From Anopheles merus (lineage: Eukaryota > Arthropoda > Insecta > Diptera > Culicidae): 64,000 nucleotides of DNA. Shown piece by piece: positions 13,052 through 24,871 of this stretch. The notes under the pieces were generated by a model. The model had not been told where the DNA came from. It searched no databases and worked only from the letters and a program-made list of their open reading frames with translations. Numbering within the stretch: the first letter of the stretch is position 1; each line of letters starts with the position of its first letter. Position numbers and translations under genes: made by a program. The stretch lies in the NCBI RefSeq assembly GCF_017562075.2, contig NC_054082.1, positions 61,548,906 to 61,612,905 on the forward strand. Reading direction: 5' to 3'.

Positions 13052-13538
13052 CAGCTCACGATTTTTCAGCTGTTGCATCTCACGACGATACGCCTTATGC
13101 TGTATGAATCGTATTAATATACGCTCCGCCTCCGCTAGCTCGTCCTGCGTCAGCGGCCCGTTCATTTTCAGCTCCTTCTTCACTAGATGAAGCATGTTTG
13201 TTATGAAGCGCGTCACAAACGCCATAGCCCTCAGCGCTCCATCTGGAAAACCGTTCCAAATGAATTAGCGGCCTCTCTGCTAGGTGATGGTTCATTCCTT
13301 TCCGCAGCTCTTCACTGGTACGTTGTGGTACCCCTTCTTGATTCGGCCAGGCGCTTTCCGACTTCCAAAGGAACGACGGCCCACGGAACCACCGCCCTTG
13401 CGCTGACAAGTCTGGTCGTTTGCTCCATTTTGTGCCCTCGTCTGCTACGTTCAGCTTGGTCGGAACCCATCGCCATTGATCCAGATTGGTTCCTTCTAGC
13501 AGCTCTCCTATACGGAATGCTACAAATTGGTTGTAGCG
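13052..13538 (-). pseudogene. pol: Duplicated piece of B2 pol
   Basis: Near-identical copy of 7293-7779 (RNase H end and spacer, with the same frameshift), carried in the second unit of the tandem duplication. It is joined at 13051/13052 directly to G4 gag sequence, so it has no upstream or downstream pol. Confidence 0.93.
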
Positions 13539-14208
13539 TAGACATGGGCAAAATGATTCTTTGCGACGATTCGAGCGAGCTGGCTCTTTTGCTTACTGCG
13601 AATCACGAGCGAGCGGTGATTCGTCCGCTCGCGCTAGCCATATATTAGCAATTGGACAGGATATATAGGTAATATCTTTCGTGAGGTATTACTTAATTAA
13701 TGCAGATTGTTCTCGAATAATAGAGTATATAGTTAATGGTGAGAAAAAATCAATACACAAAATACACATATTTTACATCTTCGATGGGAGCACAACAACC
13801 ACTAATGAGTTTTCATCTCATTAATTGTGCTCCTCATTTTTTCATCCGTGGCATTTGTTCATAAATGAAATAATGATCTTTTTAGACAATGGCTATAATC
13901 AGGCAGGAAGAAAAAACAAAATGTCACTCTGTGAACGAATGTTACAAAAATCATTATAATAGTAAGTATTTAAGCAATAAGGCAAAGCCGACCTCCTGTA
14001 TAAAAAAAAACAGCGTGAGGCAATTAAAACCTTTTTTTGTTACAAAACGACTTATATTATTTATCGTAATAACTGGTTTCCTACAGCGAACACAGCGAAA
14101 CAATTCAGGTTAGGTGATAATTATTATAACTGCTATAAATCCATTTTGTGTACGTCGAAATATACCTTGCTTTTTTAAATCAGCTGTTTATCAGCGGCTC
14201 TACAACCT

Positions 14209-14723
14209 AGCACGCTATCGCACTGTCTATCAAAAATATGTAGCGAGAAGATCAGGGTAGCTCGCGAGCGGCCTGGATGCTTAAAATCCATGCATAAAAA
14301 AACAGCCAAGCTCGCGAGCGCACTGCCTATCCAAAATCCATGCATAAAAAACAGCCTAGCTCGTGAGCGCCCTGCCCATCCAAAATACGTAGCGAGAAGA
14401 TCAGGGTAGCTCATGAGCGACCTGTTGGTCCAAAATCCATTCATAAAAAACAGCCTAGCTCGCGAGCGCCAACATGCATAGTGAGAGGATTAAGCTAGCT
14501 CGCGAGCGCGCTGCCTGGACAAAATACGTAGTGAGAAGAAAAGGGGCGCTCGCGAGCTACCTTGTTCTTCTCAGTATGTATTTTGGATGGGCAGCGCGCT
14601 CGCGAGCTAGGCTGTTTTTTTATGCATGGATTTTGGATAGGCAGTGCGCTCGCGAGCTACCCTGATCTTCTCGCTACGTATTTTGGATGGGCAGGGCGCT
14701 CGCGAGCTAGGCTGTTTTTTATG
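14209..14723. repeat. H1 palindrome array, duplicated copy
   Basis: Copy of the array at 8450-8964 in the second tandem unit, differing mainly by a one-base change in a T run (GGATTTGG versus GGATTTTGG). Confidence 0.93.
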
Positions 14724-14727
14724 CATG

Positions 14728-15151
14728 TGTAGTGATATGAAATCTTCTAACTACCCAAAAGAATAATGTGGCTTGAATTTGTGTAGTTACTTGGAGTTTA
14801 TTTCTTCTATGTTAACTCGGGCAGCGTTTCCTCTTAGCTCGGACTTTTGTTAATGATTCTAAACCTCAACTTATCCTTAATTTATACTCACTCGTTCGCG
14901 CCAAAATTCCTTAATCCTATTCCTCATTGGCTAATCCTAATTATCGCCTATTTTACTATTTCCTATTTCCTATCTTATGCTATTCTATTCTATCCTACGT
15001 GTAACCTTAATTGTAGATGTATGTGTGTAAATGTATATATGCATAATTAAAATCTAACTATGTGTATGTGTGTAAGTGTATATGTGTATAATTTAAACCT
15101 AGCTAGCTATAATTATTCTTTGCGCGTTTTGCCTATCTTGCAGGCGCTACA
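14728..15151 (-). repeat. G3 3' LTR (duplication unit 2)
   Basis: A 424-bp copy of 8969-9392. The adjacent purine tract is one base shorter than in unit 1. Confidence 0.93.
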
Positions 15152-15183
15152 CCTCCCCCTTTAGAAATGAAAAGCGTATGCTT

Positions 15184-16735
15184 TTATCCCTTAATTAATC
15201 TATTTTTATGCACTGTACTTAGTTTGTTTGTATTTGTATTCGTTATTGTACAGTTAACATTATCTAACTTTACTACTATGTACGGTCCTAAGCATATCGG
15301 ATCTAATTTTTTTCTATTTTCGTTTTTTAGATAAACCGCATCTCCTATTTTTATGATAAGGGGGTTTACATTATTATTTGCTCTAATCTGTCTTCTTTCT
15401 TTTTGCTCAATTAAATTTTTACGCGCTATTTCGCTTGATTTTTGCAATTTGAATTTAATTTCACTAAAATATGCATCATAATTGTATACTGGTTCAATAT
15501 TACCATGGCATAAATCTTGGGGAAGAATTGCTTTTTTTCCACATATTAATTCGTATGGGCTATAGTTCGTATCTGTATGAGGTGTTGTGTTATAATTAAA
15601 TTCGTAAAATTTTAGCCAATCATCCCAATTGTCACCATGCTCATTTGTAAATGCTCTTAAGTATTCATTGAGTGTTCTGTGGTTTCTTTCCAAGGAACCT
15701 ATGGTTTCTGGGTGATAGGCAGTGGCAAAAGTCTGCTTGATCCCCAGCAACTCCGCTACCTTTTTTAATACCTCGTTATTGTATTCAAGGCCTTGATCCG
15801 ATTTCATCTCAAGAAACCTCCCGTATTTTAATATGCAGTTCTCAACCATGGCCCTAGCTATCGTGTTCGCTTCTTTGTTTTCTGTTGGAATAAGAACAAT
15901 GTATTTCGAGAGTTCACATTGCATTGTAACGATGTATCTATGATTTTTATTGGTTTTCGGCAAGGGACCCACTGTGTCTATACAGACTACTTCGAAAGGC
16001 TTTAAAGGTGTAGTCGTAACAGCACTTTTTTCTTTTGTATGTCTTACGATTTTGTTCACTTTGCATACTTTGCAGCCTCTAACGTAATTTTTAATTTCTT
16101 CCTTCATATTCTTCCATTTATATTTTCTATAATTTTGAGGTATAATCGATACTGTCCGACATGTCCTCCCGAAGGTGACATGTGATAGTTTTCTAAAATA
16201 TTTGCTATTTCCTCCTTTTTTGAAATCCATTTTGGTGGAATAAAAGCAATGATCTCTAAACCGGAAATGGCATTATCTGCGATTTCCTTTATGGTGTGAA
16301 AAGAGTATTGCTTGAATAGGGGATCTTCTAATGAAATTGCAATTTTGTCACGATTGTATTCTTTTGCTATTTGTTGTACTTTAGAAGAGCAGACTCTAGC
16401 GCCTGACTTCCATCTTCATAACAATGAATTGTTGTATTTCCTAACTCCTTGTTGTAATTATTATTGAAAACTGTTATTTTGATTTTGCCATATTCTGTTT
16501 TGACAGGATTTTCAAAAGTTTGTTTACTTCTGTTGGGTTTTCTGTTTGCCAAAGTGTAGGTTTAGTTATGGAATCTTTTTCATCTTCGTTTAATTCTGGA
16601 GGAGGCTTGAAATTGTTCAGTCTTGTCATTGCTCTTGTTTTCACTGCTAGTAGTGATTTATCATTTGTTTCGTTTGCATTATTCTTTTGCATAAGCTTCA
16701 ACTTGTCTGAATCAATGACAATTCTCGATAGTGCG
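15184..16735 (-). pseudogene. pol: G3 integrase, duplication unit 2
   Basis: Same region as 9423-10977. Here the core and C-terminus are open (16230-15184, ending VHKNRLIKG), while frames break near 16128, 16380 and 16500, all in homopolymer runs. Between them the two copies are open at complementary places. Confidence 0.9.
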
Positions 16736-17116
16736 TGTGAGGAACATTCCACACCGTCTAGACAGGTCTAATTTCGATACGCACACGCACTGCCCAGTAC
16801 CGGAATAGCTAACGCCAAAACGGACTGCGGCTGCAGTGTGCAATAAGAGACGCGTGTCCGCGACTTTATCGAATGGTTCCCACTTTTTGCCACCTTACAA
16901 AATAACAGGGAACCGATGACAATTTTGGTTCCCACAACAAAATGCAACTTTGGCAAAACGGCTCCAGGTATCTCGCCTGACGTGAAACTAATGAAATTAA
17001 TAAATAGAACGCATCGTGTCCGGAACGAGGACAGTGATGTATGAAGAAACAAACTAAAAGGTTCTATTCAGTGTTGACTATCCATAATATCACAATGGTG
17101 TTTCTAAGATATTACA
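16736..17116 (+). repeat. G4 5' LTR
   Basis: 381 bp, TGTGAGGAACATTCC to AAGATATTACA. Near-identical to 24872-25252 and 10978-11358. Confidence 0.95.
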
Positions 17117-17130
17117 TGGCGACCGTGACA
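17117..17130 (+). promoter_or_regulatory. G4 primer-binding site
   Basis: TGGCGACCGTGACA directly follows the LTR, identical to the G3 primer site at 39437-39450. Duplicate at 11359-11372. Confidence 0.88.
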
Positions 17131-17636
17131 GGACATAACAAGGAAGTGAACAGTCATATGGAAGAGTGAAAATGTAAAAACAAAAGCAAGAACAATGTGA
17201 TACGTACAACGGTATCGTAAAGCGTAAGTGTTGTATTATTACAACAGTAATAAAGTATTGCGACCATAACCGGCAATCGACGGAAAGTGAAAAAAGTGTT
17301 AAATGTGCAATTTTTACGGAACATTCATCAACGCAGCTGGCGCAAGTAACCCATAGGTAAAAAAAAATAATAACGATGAAAGAACATCTACAAGCAAGTT
17401 CAGTGCAGTGCAGAATGAAAAATTAAAAACATTTAGTGCAGTGTAAGTGCAAAATGAATGTTTTATTGATGAACAAACATTATCCGTACACAGTGTTGTG
17501 AGAACCTATCCCAATGTGTTAAAACGTATGAACGCTCTTGCGATCGATTTACCAACGTTGAAATGAGAAACGATGAAAGCTTAAAAAAAAAAGCTAACTG
17601 TTCACAATAATCCACAATACAGCACAGATTTATAAA

Positions 17637-17870
17637 ATGGGTAACGACGCATCAAACCCTAAAGCTAATGTCAATGGTGATAATGATCTTACCATTATTC
17701 AAACACAAAATGTTCACTCAGAGCAGCATGAAACCCATGAGTTAAAACTGAACATCGTGCTGATACTTCTTGCTATCATACTCATGCAAAAACTAATTAA
17801 AACCATTTTCAAAATATTGAAAACTCTAGCAAAACGTGATACAATCAATAACATGCAACTGCCTATATAA
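17637..17870 (+). CDS. G4 leader mini-ORF, myristoylation-like membrane peptide
   Basis: 77 codons in the leader, 900 bases before gag. It starts MGNDAS, which fits an N-myristoylation signal (Gly at position 2, Ser at 6). A polar middle (about residues 7-38) is followed by a hydrophobic helix, KLNIVLILLAIILM (about 38-52), and a Lys-rich amphipathic tail (KLIKTIFKILKTLAKR). From memory, similar short MG-start membrane ORFs occur in leaders of some 412/mdg1-group elements, but I could not check this. It is intact in both duplication units. A function in membrane targeting is a guess. Confidence 0.55.
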   Translation: MGNDASNPKANVNGDNDLTIIQTQNVHSEQHETHELKLNIVLILLAIILMQKLIKTIFKILKTLAKRDTINNMQLPI

Positions 17871-18772
17871 TTTAAATCATTTTGGTAATCTATACGATTC
17901 ATGGAGCAAGTGATATGAAATAACAAACAGCAGTGCTAAACAAGTTGTGGTCAACGAGATGTGACTAGCATGATTGAATGGAACAACTGTTCCCAACCTG
18001 GAAGACTGAAATAAAAGGCGAGAAAAGGCCAATATGGATTGGTAGACGAGAATGGACAAGTGTCTCAACCCCGACAAGACATCGAGTGACGACTGATGAC
18101 ATCGCAAAACTTCACATCTAACATCGAGTATGTACCTAGCACCGATTTAACACCTAGCACCGGTAAAAATGCAGCGTAGCATCATCATCAGCAGCAGCAA
18201 CAATAAATACAAGTTATGTATTTAAACAAGGTACCGTGATTTCAAAATTTTACTGATGAGGCTGCGTAAATTTGCAAAAGCAGCAGAAAAAAGATAGTTT
18301 AAGAATATACTCCCCTTGCATGACAGATACAAATAAGATATCAAATTAATCCACATCAAACGTAAGAGGCAAAAATGACAAAAACAAATTTTAACGTAAA
18401 TTCGAAGACAAGCCAAGCACTAGAGCTTGCGATTCATAAGATATTCCTAAAAACAAAGAAACAAAAAAATAGTAATAATAATAACAAATTTAAATATCAT
18501 TACCTTTAAACAATTTACGAAGCAGCAAACGAATCTATTTTCAATACTGATTTTATCTTATATAATCCCACTAGATTGAGAAGAAGGTTTAATAACCCCT
18601 CCAGAAAACTATATTTGGCGTATAAATCCAGGACAAAGAGCAATAACATATGAATAAAAAAAAATGTAAAACCATGTTAGAAATTAATAGAAAAAACATC
18701 TTAAAGTAAAATATCGATCAATTTAAGATTTAAAATCATTTAAATGAACTAAAACTAACAAAAATTACAAAA

Positions 18773-19720
18773 ATGGCAAAATTTGATCTTGAAATAGCCA
18801 TAGGTCTTGTACCAATGTACGATGGTTCTTCTGATACTTGTGACACATTTGAAGACGCATCAAAGTTTTTGTTTGAACTAAATCCCAACCATGAAGCGAT
18901 GCTTATAAAATTCCTACGAACCAGACTGATTGGTAAAGCAAGAATAGGGCTACTCAGCAATATTACATCATTTACAGAGTTGATAAACGATATCAAAAGA
19001 AGATGCAAAGAAAAACTAACACCCGACAGGATTATAGTGGAACTGAAATCCATTACATCAAAGGATACACAAACAATTTGTAAGAAAGTAGAAATGCTTA
19101 CAGAAAAACTCTATTTAATTTACCTAGAATTAGAATTCCCAGAAAAAATTGCAAACGATATGGCAATCAAACAAGGGATAGAAACTCTTAAACAAAAGAT
19201 TTCAAATGAAGAAACTAAAATGATCTTGAAGATTGGTACTTTCTCAACGATAACAGATGCAACTCAAAAGGTATTGGAAAATGAATGCGAGGAAATAAAT
19301 AAAAATAGTTATCAATTTAACACACATGGCTATAGTCTAAACGAAGAAAACCCGCAAAGAAACAACCAGCTTAATTACCAAATTTTTCCACATTTGAATC
19401 AATCAATAACTACTCAAACAACACCCAACAACTACAGTTATAGAAACAATAACTTCAGTTTCTATAAACAACACCATCAGTTAAACAATTGTAGTAGACA
19501 GAGTCAAGTTAACCAAGGATATAATAATCACGAATACAATTATAACAATAGTATTCAGAACAGATCCAATAATATGCAATGTTATTACATCAGAACAGAA
19601 GAGAACAGAAATTATGAACTGTTCAATAATAATAATCAACTACATAAGAATCATATTTACCACCAAAATGATGAAGATTATAGAAATACTAATCAAATGA
19701 AAGATCATGCAAAAAAATAA
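18773..19720 (+). CDS. gag: G4 gag
   Basis: 315 residues, starting MAKFDLEIA. The first 180 residues align with G3 gag (VPMYDG, FLRTRLIGKARIGLL, RCKEKLTPDRIIVELKSI, PEKIANDMAIKQGI, VLENE). The C-terminal 130 residues are extremely Asn/Gln/Tyr-rich with no CCHC knuckle. It ends at GCA AAA AAA TAA (19709-19720). The next ORF overlaps it by 14 bases in the +1 frame through that A7 run, so a one-base length change there would fuse the two into one protein of about 520 residues. Likely role: particle assembly and RNA packaging for a non-autonomous element. Confidence 0.85.
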   Translation: MAKFDLEIAIGLVPMYDGSSDTCDTFEDASKFLFELNPNHEAMLIKFLRTRLIGKARIGLLSNITSFTELINDIKRRCKEKLTPDRIIVELKSITSKDTQTICKKVEMLTEKLYLIYLELEFPEKIANDMAIKQGIETLKQKISNEETKMILKIGTFSTITDATQKVLENECEEINKNSYQFNTHGYSLNEENPQRNNQLNYQIFPHLNQSITTQTTPNNYSYRNNNFSFYKQHHQLNNCSRQSQVNQGYNNHEYNYNNSIQNRSNNMQCYYIRTEENRNYELFNNNNQLHKNHIYHQNDEDYRNTNQMKDHAKK

Positions 19721-20342
19721 TAAAAAGATTAACAGCAAGGCAAACTATTATGACAGAAAATATGAAGATAAATCAAAAAGAAGAAATGCATTAAATAACG
19801 AAACAATTAATGATATGAAAAGATCAAGAGACGACTTTGAAAGCATAATTAAAGAAAATGAGAACTTAACAAAAGAATATGAAAATGATCCTAACAGTGA
19901 TTATAAACATGAAAACAACCAACGTATACAAATGATTACAACAAGTAATGACAATGAGAAAAATATGGTTGAAGAACAATTAACAGAGCGTTCATTACTG
20001 CTAGACAACATGGAAATAAATGATGAAATTTATTGCAACAACAATCATGCAACCGAGCTAAAACATATAAAAAGAAGAAAACGTAGCATCAAATCAAAAA
20101 CGAAATATATAAATGAATCAAACTATGAATTATATTGCCAGGATAAAACGGCTAGAAAAATGAATTATTCCACATTGTGTGATGAAATTGTAAAAGAACC
20201 AAGAAGAACTATTGCTTACGAAAAATATCAAAAAGAGCTCCTAGTAAAATTTCATAATGCTATCTCCATGCTAAAAGTCCTAAAATCTATAAAAGCAGAA
20301 AACTCCACAAACGAGCCTAACAAACAATTTATAGGTCAGTAG
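19707..20342 (+). CDS. G4 second ORF, Lys/Asn/Glu-rich, unknown
   Basis: About 210 codons, highly charged and low in hydrophobics, with probable coiled coil (DDFESIIKENENLTKEYE) and a basic patch (HIKRRKRSIKSKTKY). It has no protease, RT, RNase H or integrase motif. It overlaps the gag end in the +1 frame. Its natural C-terminus was cut by L1. With L1 and one 12-bp duplication removed, the frame would run into 24552 and add about 30 residues before a stop near 24640. It may be a gag extension or a degenerate remnant of another gene. Confidence 0.5.
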   Translation: MQKNNKKINSKANYYDRKYEDKSKRRNALNNETINDMKRSRDDFESIIKENENLTKEYENDPNSDYKHENNQRIQMITTSNDNEKNMVEEQLTERSLLLDNMEINDEIYCNNNHATELKHIKRRKRSIKSKTKYINESNYELYCQDKTARKMNYSTLCDEIVKEPRRTIAYEKYQKELLVKFHNAISMLKVLKSIKAENSTNEPNKQFIGQ

Positions 20343-20439
20343 CAGCTCAGAGGTGGAAGGGAACGGACGTGTTTCTCTTGCGTTGCAAAATAGTATCCGA
20401 ATATAAAAGCGATCACTCTCTCACACCACTCTACCCGTC

Positions 20440-21592
20440 ATGGGAAAGAGTAGGTCGCTGCGAGGGACAAAATCCCTAGCGTCATCCACGCTTAGTGTTG
20501 ACACACTAATACAAAGTCGGAAGAGGCCAAACAATGAGAATAGCTTCGAGTTACTGGGTCAACTCGACAAAAACGAACCTCGTGCTAAACAAGCTGCTAT
20601 CAATAATCAGAGTGCTCCAAACTCTAAATCGACAAAACCTCCACCAATAACGGTTAACAGTACGTCAGTGGCGTATATACATAAGACCATTGTAAACGTC
20701 GGTGTAGTACGGTACACCACAAAACCAACCAGACATGGAACAATAGTGCAAGTCGATGAAGTAAAAGACTATAAAAAAGTGATCAACACATTCAAAGAAA
20801 GGAATGTTAGCTACCACTCATATCAGCTAGAGGAAGACAAAACAACGAAAGTAGTTTTGCATGGTCTATTTGATCTACCAACCAACGAAGTGACAGAACT
20901 TCTTAAAGAAGAAAACATCTTCCCAGTGGAGGTAAAGAAGCTCCCAATAAAGAACAAGAAGTACGACGAACACGCCGTATATATACTGCACTTCCCTAAA
21001 GGCACTGTGAGCCTTCAACTGCTAAAAAATATCAGAGCAGTCAATCATTGCCGAGTAAATTGGGAATACTTCTCAAGCAAACCAGGTCCCATGCAGTGCA
21101 AACGCTGTCAACTCTTCGGTCACGGTGCAGCTAACTGTAACCGTTCAAAAAATGCTATCTATGTGCTGGTGAGCACGATTCGATCATCTGTCCACTAACA
21201 GCCGGGTCATCAGCAGGAGACGGACGAGTACCCGCACACAAACTCAAATGCGCAAACTGCGACGGCAATCACACCGCTAGATTCCACGAGTGCTCACAAA
21301 GACCGGTTCCCGTAGCCAAAAACACAACACACACAAACCGTAAGTTTGCACCATGCGCCACAGACTTTCCATCACTACCACAAAAACCTCCTCTTCAAGG
21401 ATGGACTCAAAGGGTTCAAACTAATACAAACCAGCAACGATACGCTAACACTAACAATGACCTGTTCGATAGGACTGAAATCCTACCGATAATAGAAGAA
21501 GTTATTTGCAATCTCGCACCATGCAAATCGAAGCAAGAACAGTTGATGACAATTTTTGCCATCGTAACAAAATACTGCATGCCATCTAAATG
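20440..21592 (+). pseudogene. L1 ORF1, nucleic-acid-binding protein, one frameshift
   Basis: Jockey-type ORF1. A Ser/Lys/Asn-rich N-terminus is followed by a globular region (about residues 70-205, containing VVRYTTKPTRHG, LHGLFDLP and YILHFPKGTV). Three zinc knuckles come next: CKRCQLFGHGAANC (about 218-231), a second of the form C-x2-C split by a frameshift near 21165, and CANCDGNHTARFHEC near 21262. These proteins coat LINE RNA and act as chaperones. The last codons overlap the ORF2 start region, TAAATGATTAATG. Confidence 0.8.
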
Positions 21593-24264
21593 ATTAATGA
21601 CGCTCTCAAAATATCATACTGGAATGCCAATAGTGTCCAAAACAAGCGTATTGAGATAGTAGATTACATAGAAAAATTTAATATAGACGTATTATTGATT
21701 AGTGAAACATACTTAAAGCCGAATATAAGTTTTTACATTCCTAATTATAAAGTGCATAGGTTTGATAGAATTACAGGAGATAAGGGCGGTGTAGCTATAT
21801 TGATTAAAAATGAAATCAAACATAGGTTAATGAACTCTCTTAATCTTAAAGTGTTAGAAGCTATAGCAATCTCAATAGAAACACCAGGTGGAAATTTAAC
21901 ACTCATATCTGTATACAATCCGGGTGCAAACAAAAACCTGATAGCTTTCAAAAATGATGTTGGTAACCTAACTAGACACAATCAAAACTACATTATTTGC
22001 GGAGACCTGAATGCAAGACACAAATATTGGAATTGTTTATCTTCTAACTCAGCTGGAAAGGTCTTGTTTGATAAAATGCAAACTGGATTATTTTCGATAC
22101 ACTGGCCGAAATCCCCCACCTTTTATTCATCAGACCCCAAAAAGTCCCCTTCAACCTTGGACTTAATACTAACCAATATCTCACACAATATTTCTGACCC
22201 AAAAACTGTTACCCAACTATCATCAGATCATCTCCCAGTAGTTTTCAAAATCCTTCGTACTAAACCAATAGCCATACCAAACAGATCAATATTTAATTAT
22301 AGAGCTGCCAACTGGGAGTCATTTCAGAATCACATAAACAATAACATAGATTTGACCGAACTAAACCTTCAAAGCATAAAACATCCTAAACAACTAGACC
22401 ATATGATCAAAAATATTAATAACTATATAACTGAAGCTCATAATATTGCAGTACCAAGGATTAAGCCAAGCCTTTACAATATTCAAATCCCACAGTTTAT
22501 AAAAGATTTAATTACAAGAAGAAACCTTATACGACGCAAATGGCAAAGACATAGAAAATGTAATAGTCTAAAACAAACATACACTAGCTTAATGTAAGAA
22601 TTCAATATGAACTAGATTTACTTCGTAATGATTCGTGGTCTCAGAATCTCATTAAGATTAACCAACATACAAATAACAACGACAAAATGTGGAAATTTGT
22701 TAAAATAATTAAAAACAAACACAGTTCTATGCCACCATTAAAAGTAGATAACAAAATGCACATATCACCTGAAGAAAAATGTGAATTAATTAAAAAGCAA
22801 TTTGAATCTGCCCACAAAATTACCAACGATCTGATCAGTCCCATGGAAAATAAAGTAAATTCAACGGTTAGAAGATTCTTAAAAACTAATCGTTCGCTCA
22901 GCCTTGACAACACCTTATTGAGTTCTCCAGCAGAGCTAATGAAAATAACAAAAAATTTTCATAACAAGAAAGCCACTGGCACTGATATGATTAATAACAA
23001 ATGTCTCAAAAAACTTCCCATAAAGGCAATTATTTATTTGAATTTTATATTTAATGGTTGTTTCAAAATCGGATATTTCCCTACCCACTGGAAACAAGCC
23101 AAAATAATAGCTATCCCTAAAGCTGGTAAAGATAAATCCCTACCGGAAAGCTACCGTCCTATTAGTTTGCTAAGTAGTATAGGTAAAATATTTGAAAAGT
23201 TAATCGCGAACAGAATTCGAGTTCACACGGAAGCTCATAACATTATCCCTGCATCTCAATTTGGTTTTCAACCGTCCCTTTCAACAACACATCAGTTAGA
23301 CAGACTCACCAAATCAATAAAGTACAATAGAACTACAAAAAAATCAACCGGAATGGTTCTTCTAGATAGTGAAAAAGCTTTTGATACCATATGGCATAAA
23401 GGTTTATTATTTAAGCTTATTTCCTATGGTTATCCAATTACGCTCATTAAACTTATTGAATCATTCCTATCAAACAGGAAAAACAAGGTTCACATTTCCA
23501 ATACAACATCAAATAGCTTCACTCCTGTGGCAGGGGTGCCACAAGGTAGTATTCTCTCCCCCTTACTTTTCAACATATTTATTGCGGACATACCTAAAAT
23601 GAAAAATTGCACTCAATACTTATACGCAGATGACTTTGCTGTGACGAGTACTGCCAAACATCCAAAAACTATTATAAAATCACTCAACAAATCACTAGCC
23701 TTGTATAGCAAGTACTGTCGAGATTGGAAGTTAAAAATTAATGGATCTAAAACAGAGGCCATATTCTTCACACGATATGTAAGTCATCGAAAAACTCCAA
23801 ACAGCAATTTGATGATAGATGGTGTATCAGTGCCTTAGAGTAATAAAGTGAAATATTTAGGGGTACTCCTAGACAAACGTTTAACATTCAAGTATCATAT
23901 CGAAAATGTAATAACGAAAGCTGAAAAAACAATTAAAATATTATACACATTCTTGCACAGGAAATCCAAGTTAAATCTAAAAAACAAGCTATTAATTTAC
24001 TATTGTTTTATTAGACCATTGTTAATCTACGCTTGTCCAGTATGGAATAAGATTGCCAAAACACATTTAAAAAGCCTTCAAGTACTCCAAAATAAAGTAC
24101 TTAAAATGATTGTTAACGTTCCACCTTGGTTTAGAACTTCAACTCTACATTCCTACACAAACACCGAATTACTAACTAGCATTATAGTAAAACATAATTT
24201 AAAATATAGAATTAAATGCAACAACAGCACCCGCCAGGTAATACGTGAATTAAACAGAATCTAG
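21590..24264 (+). pseudogene. L1 ORF2, endonuclease and RT, broken
   Basis: AP-like endonuclease in 21590-22597 (KISYWNANSVQNKR, LLISETYLKP, ICGDLNARHKYWNC, SSDHLPVVF). A frameshift near 22590 precedes the RT at 22687-23838 (KATGTDMINNKCLK, ESYRPISLLSSIGK, GVPQGSILSPLLFN, catalytic YADDFAVT near 23622). An in-frame TAG at 23836-23838 interrupts before KYLGVLLDKRLTF. The C-terminal helical region runs on to 24264 with PLLIYACPVWN. Two lesions make this copy inactive. Confidence 0.9.
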
Positions 24265-24551
24265 GAAGATTTTAGGTTAGTTATATTTAGTTAGATTGTA
24301 AGTTAGGATATAATTAGATTAGAAACAAATTATTTTTGCAGGGGGTTTTTTATAAATTTTTCCCTCTAGAAAATTTAAAGGCATATTATTATGTAACATA
24401 CAAATCGGCAAAGCCAATAGAAAAATTAGTAAAACCAATGAGGAGAGTATGCATACGGACCCATTATAAAAATGCACAATGTAATAACATTTTCATGTAC
24501 AAACCAAACAATAAAACTACTACTACTACTACTACTACTACAATTTATAGG

Positions 24552-24871
24552 AAGATCCAAATATTTTATAAGAAAATTAAACATTCCCAATTCTTTATCT
24601 CTTGATAATAGGTCTATTTATATAAAATATTACCCTCCTTAAGTGATAACAAATTATTTTATTAGTAAACAAAAAAAACAACAACTCAGTTTAATTAAAT
24701 GAAAAGAATAATAAAAATAAATTAAATAATAAATGAATAACAATATAATATAATATAATAATAACAATATAATGTACTCATATACTAAAGTATAAATTCC
24801 AGAAACAAGGAAAGGTATCTGAAGCCAAATTTTCAAAATAAAAAAAAATATGTCTTTAAAAAGGGGTGAGG
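24552..24871 (+). other. G4 3' region after L1
   Basis: The last codons of the second ORF, then AT-rich untranslated sequence, and the purine tract just before the 3' LTR. No other gene is seen. Confidence 0.7.

Larger units (their letters stand above)
7293..18812. repeat. 5.76-kb direct tandem duplication
   Basis: 7293-13051 and 13052-18812 are the same sequence in the same orientation. It starts in B2 pol, passes the H1 left arm, the G3 3' LTR and integrase, the G4 LTR and leader, and ends in the first codons of G4 gag. The junction at 13051/13052 fuses G4 gag (GGTCTTGTA) to B2 pol (CAGCTCACG) with at most one base of shared sequence. Differences between the copies are almost all one-base changes in homopolymer runs. 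Confidence 0.95.
20336..24539 (+). mobile_element. L1: Jockey-type LINE inserted in G4
   Basis: Non-LTR retrotransposon with ORF1 (20440-21592) and ORF2 (21590-24264), ending in (TAC)n at 24517-24539. A 12-bp duplication ACAATTTATAGG flanks it (20324-20335, 24540-24551), the length expected of target-primed reverse transcription. At 4.2 kb it looks full-length with a short leader. Confidence 0.92.
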
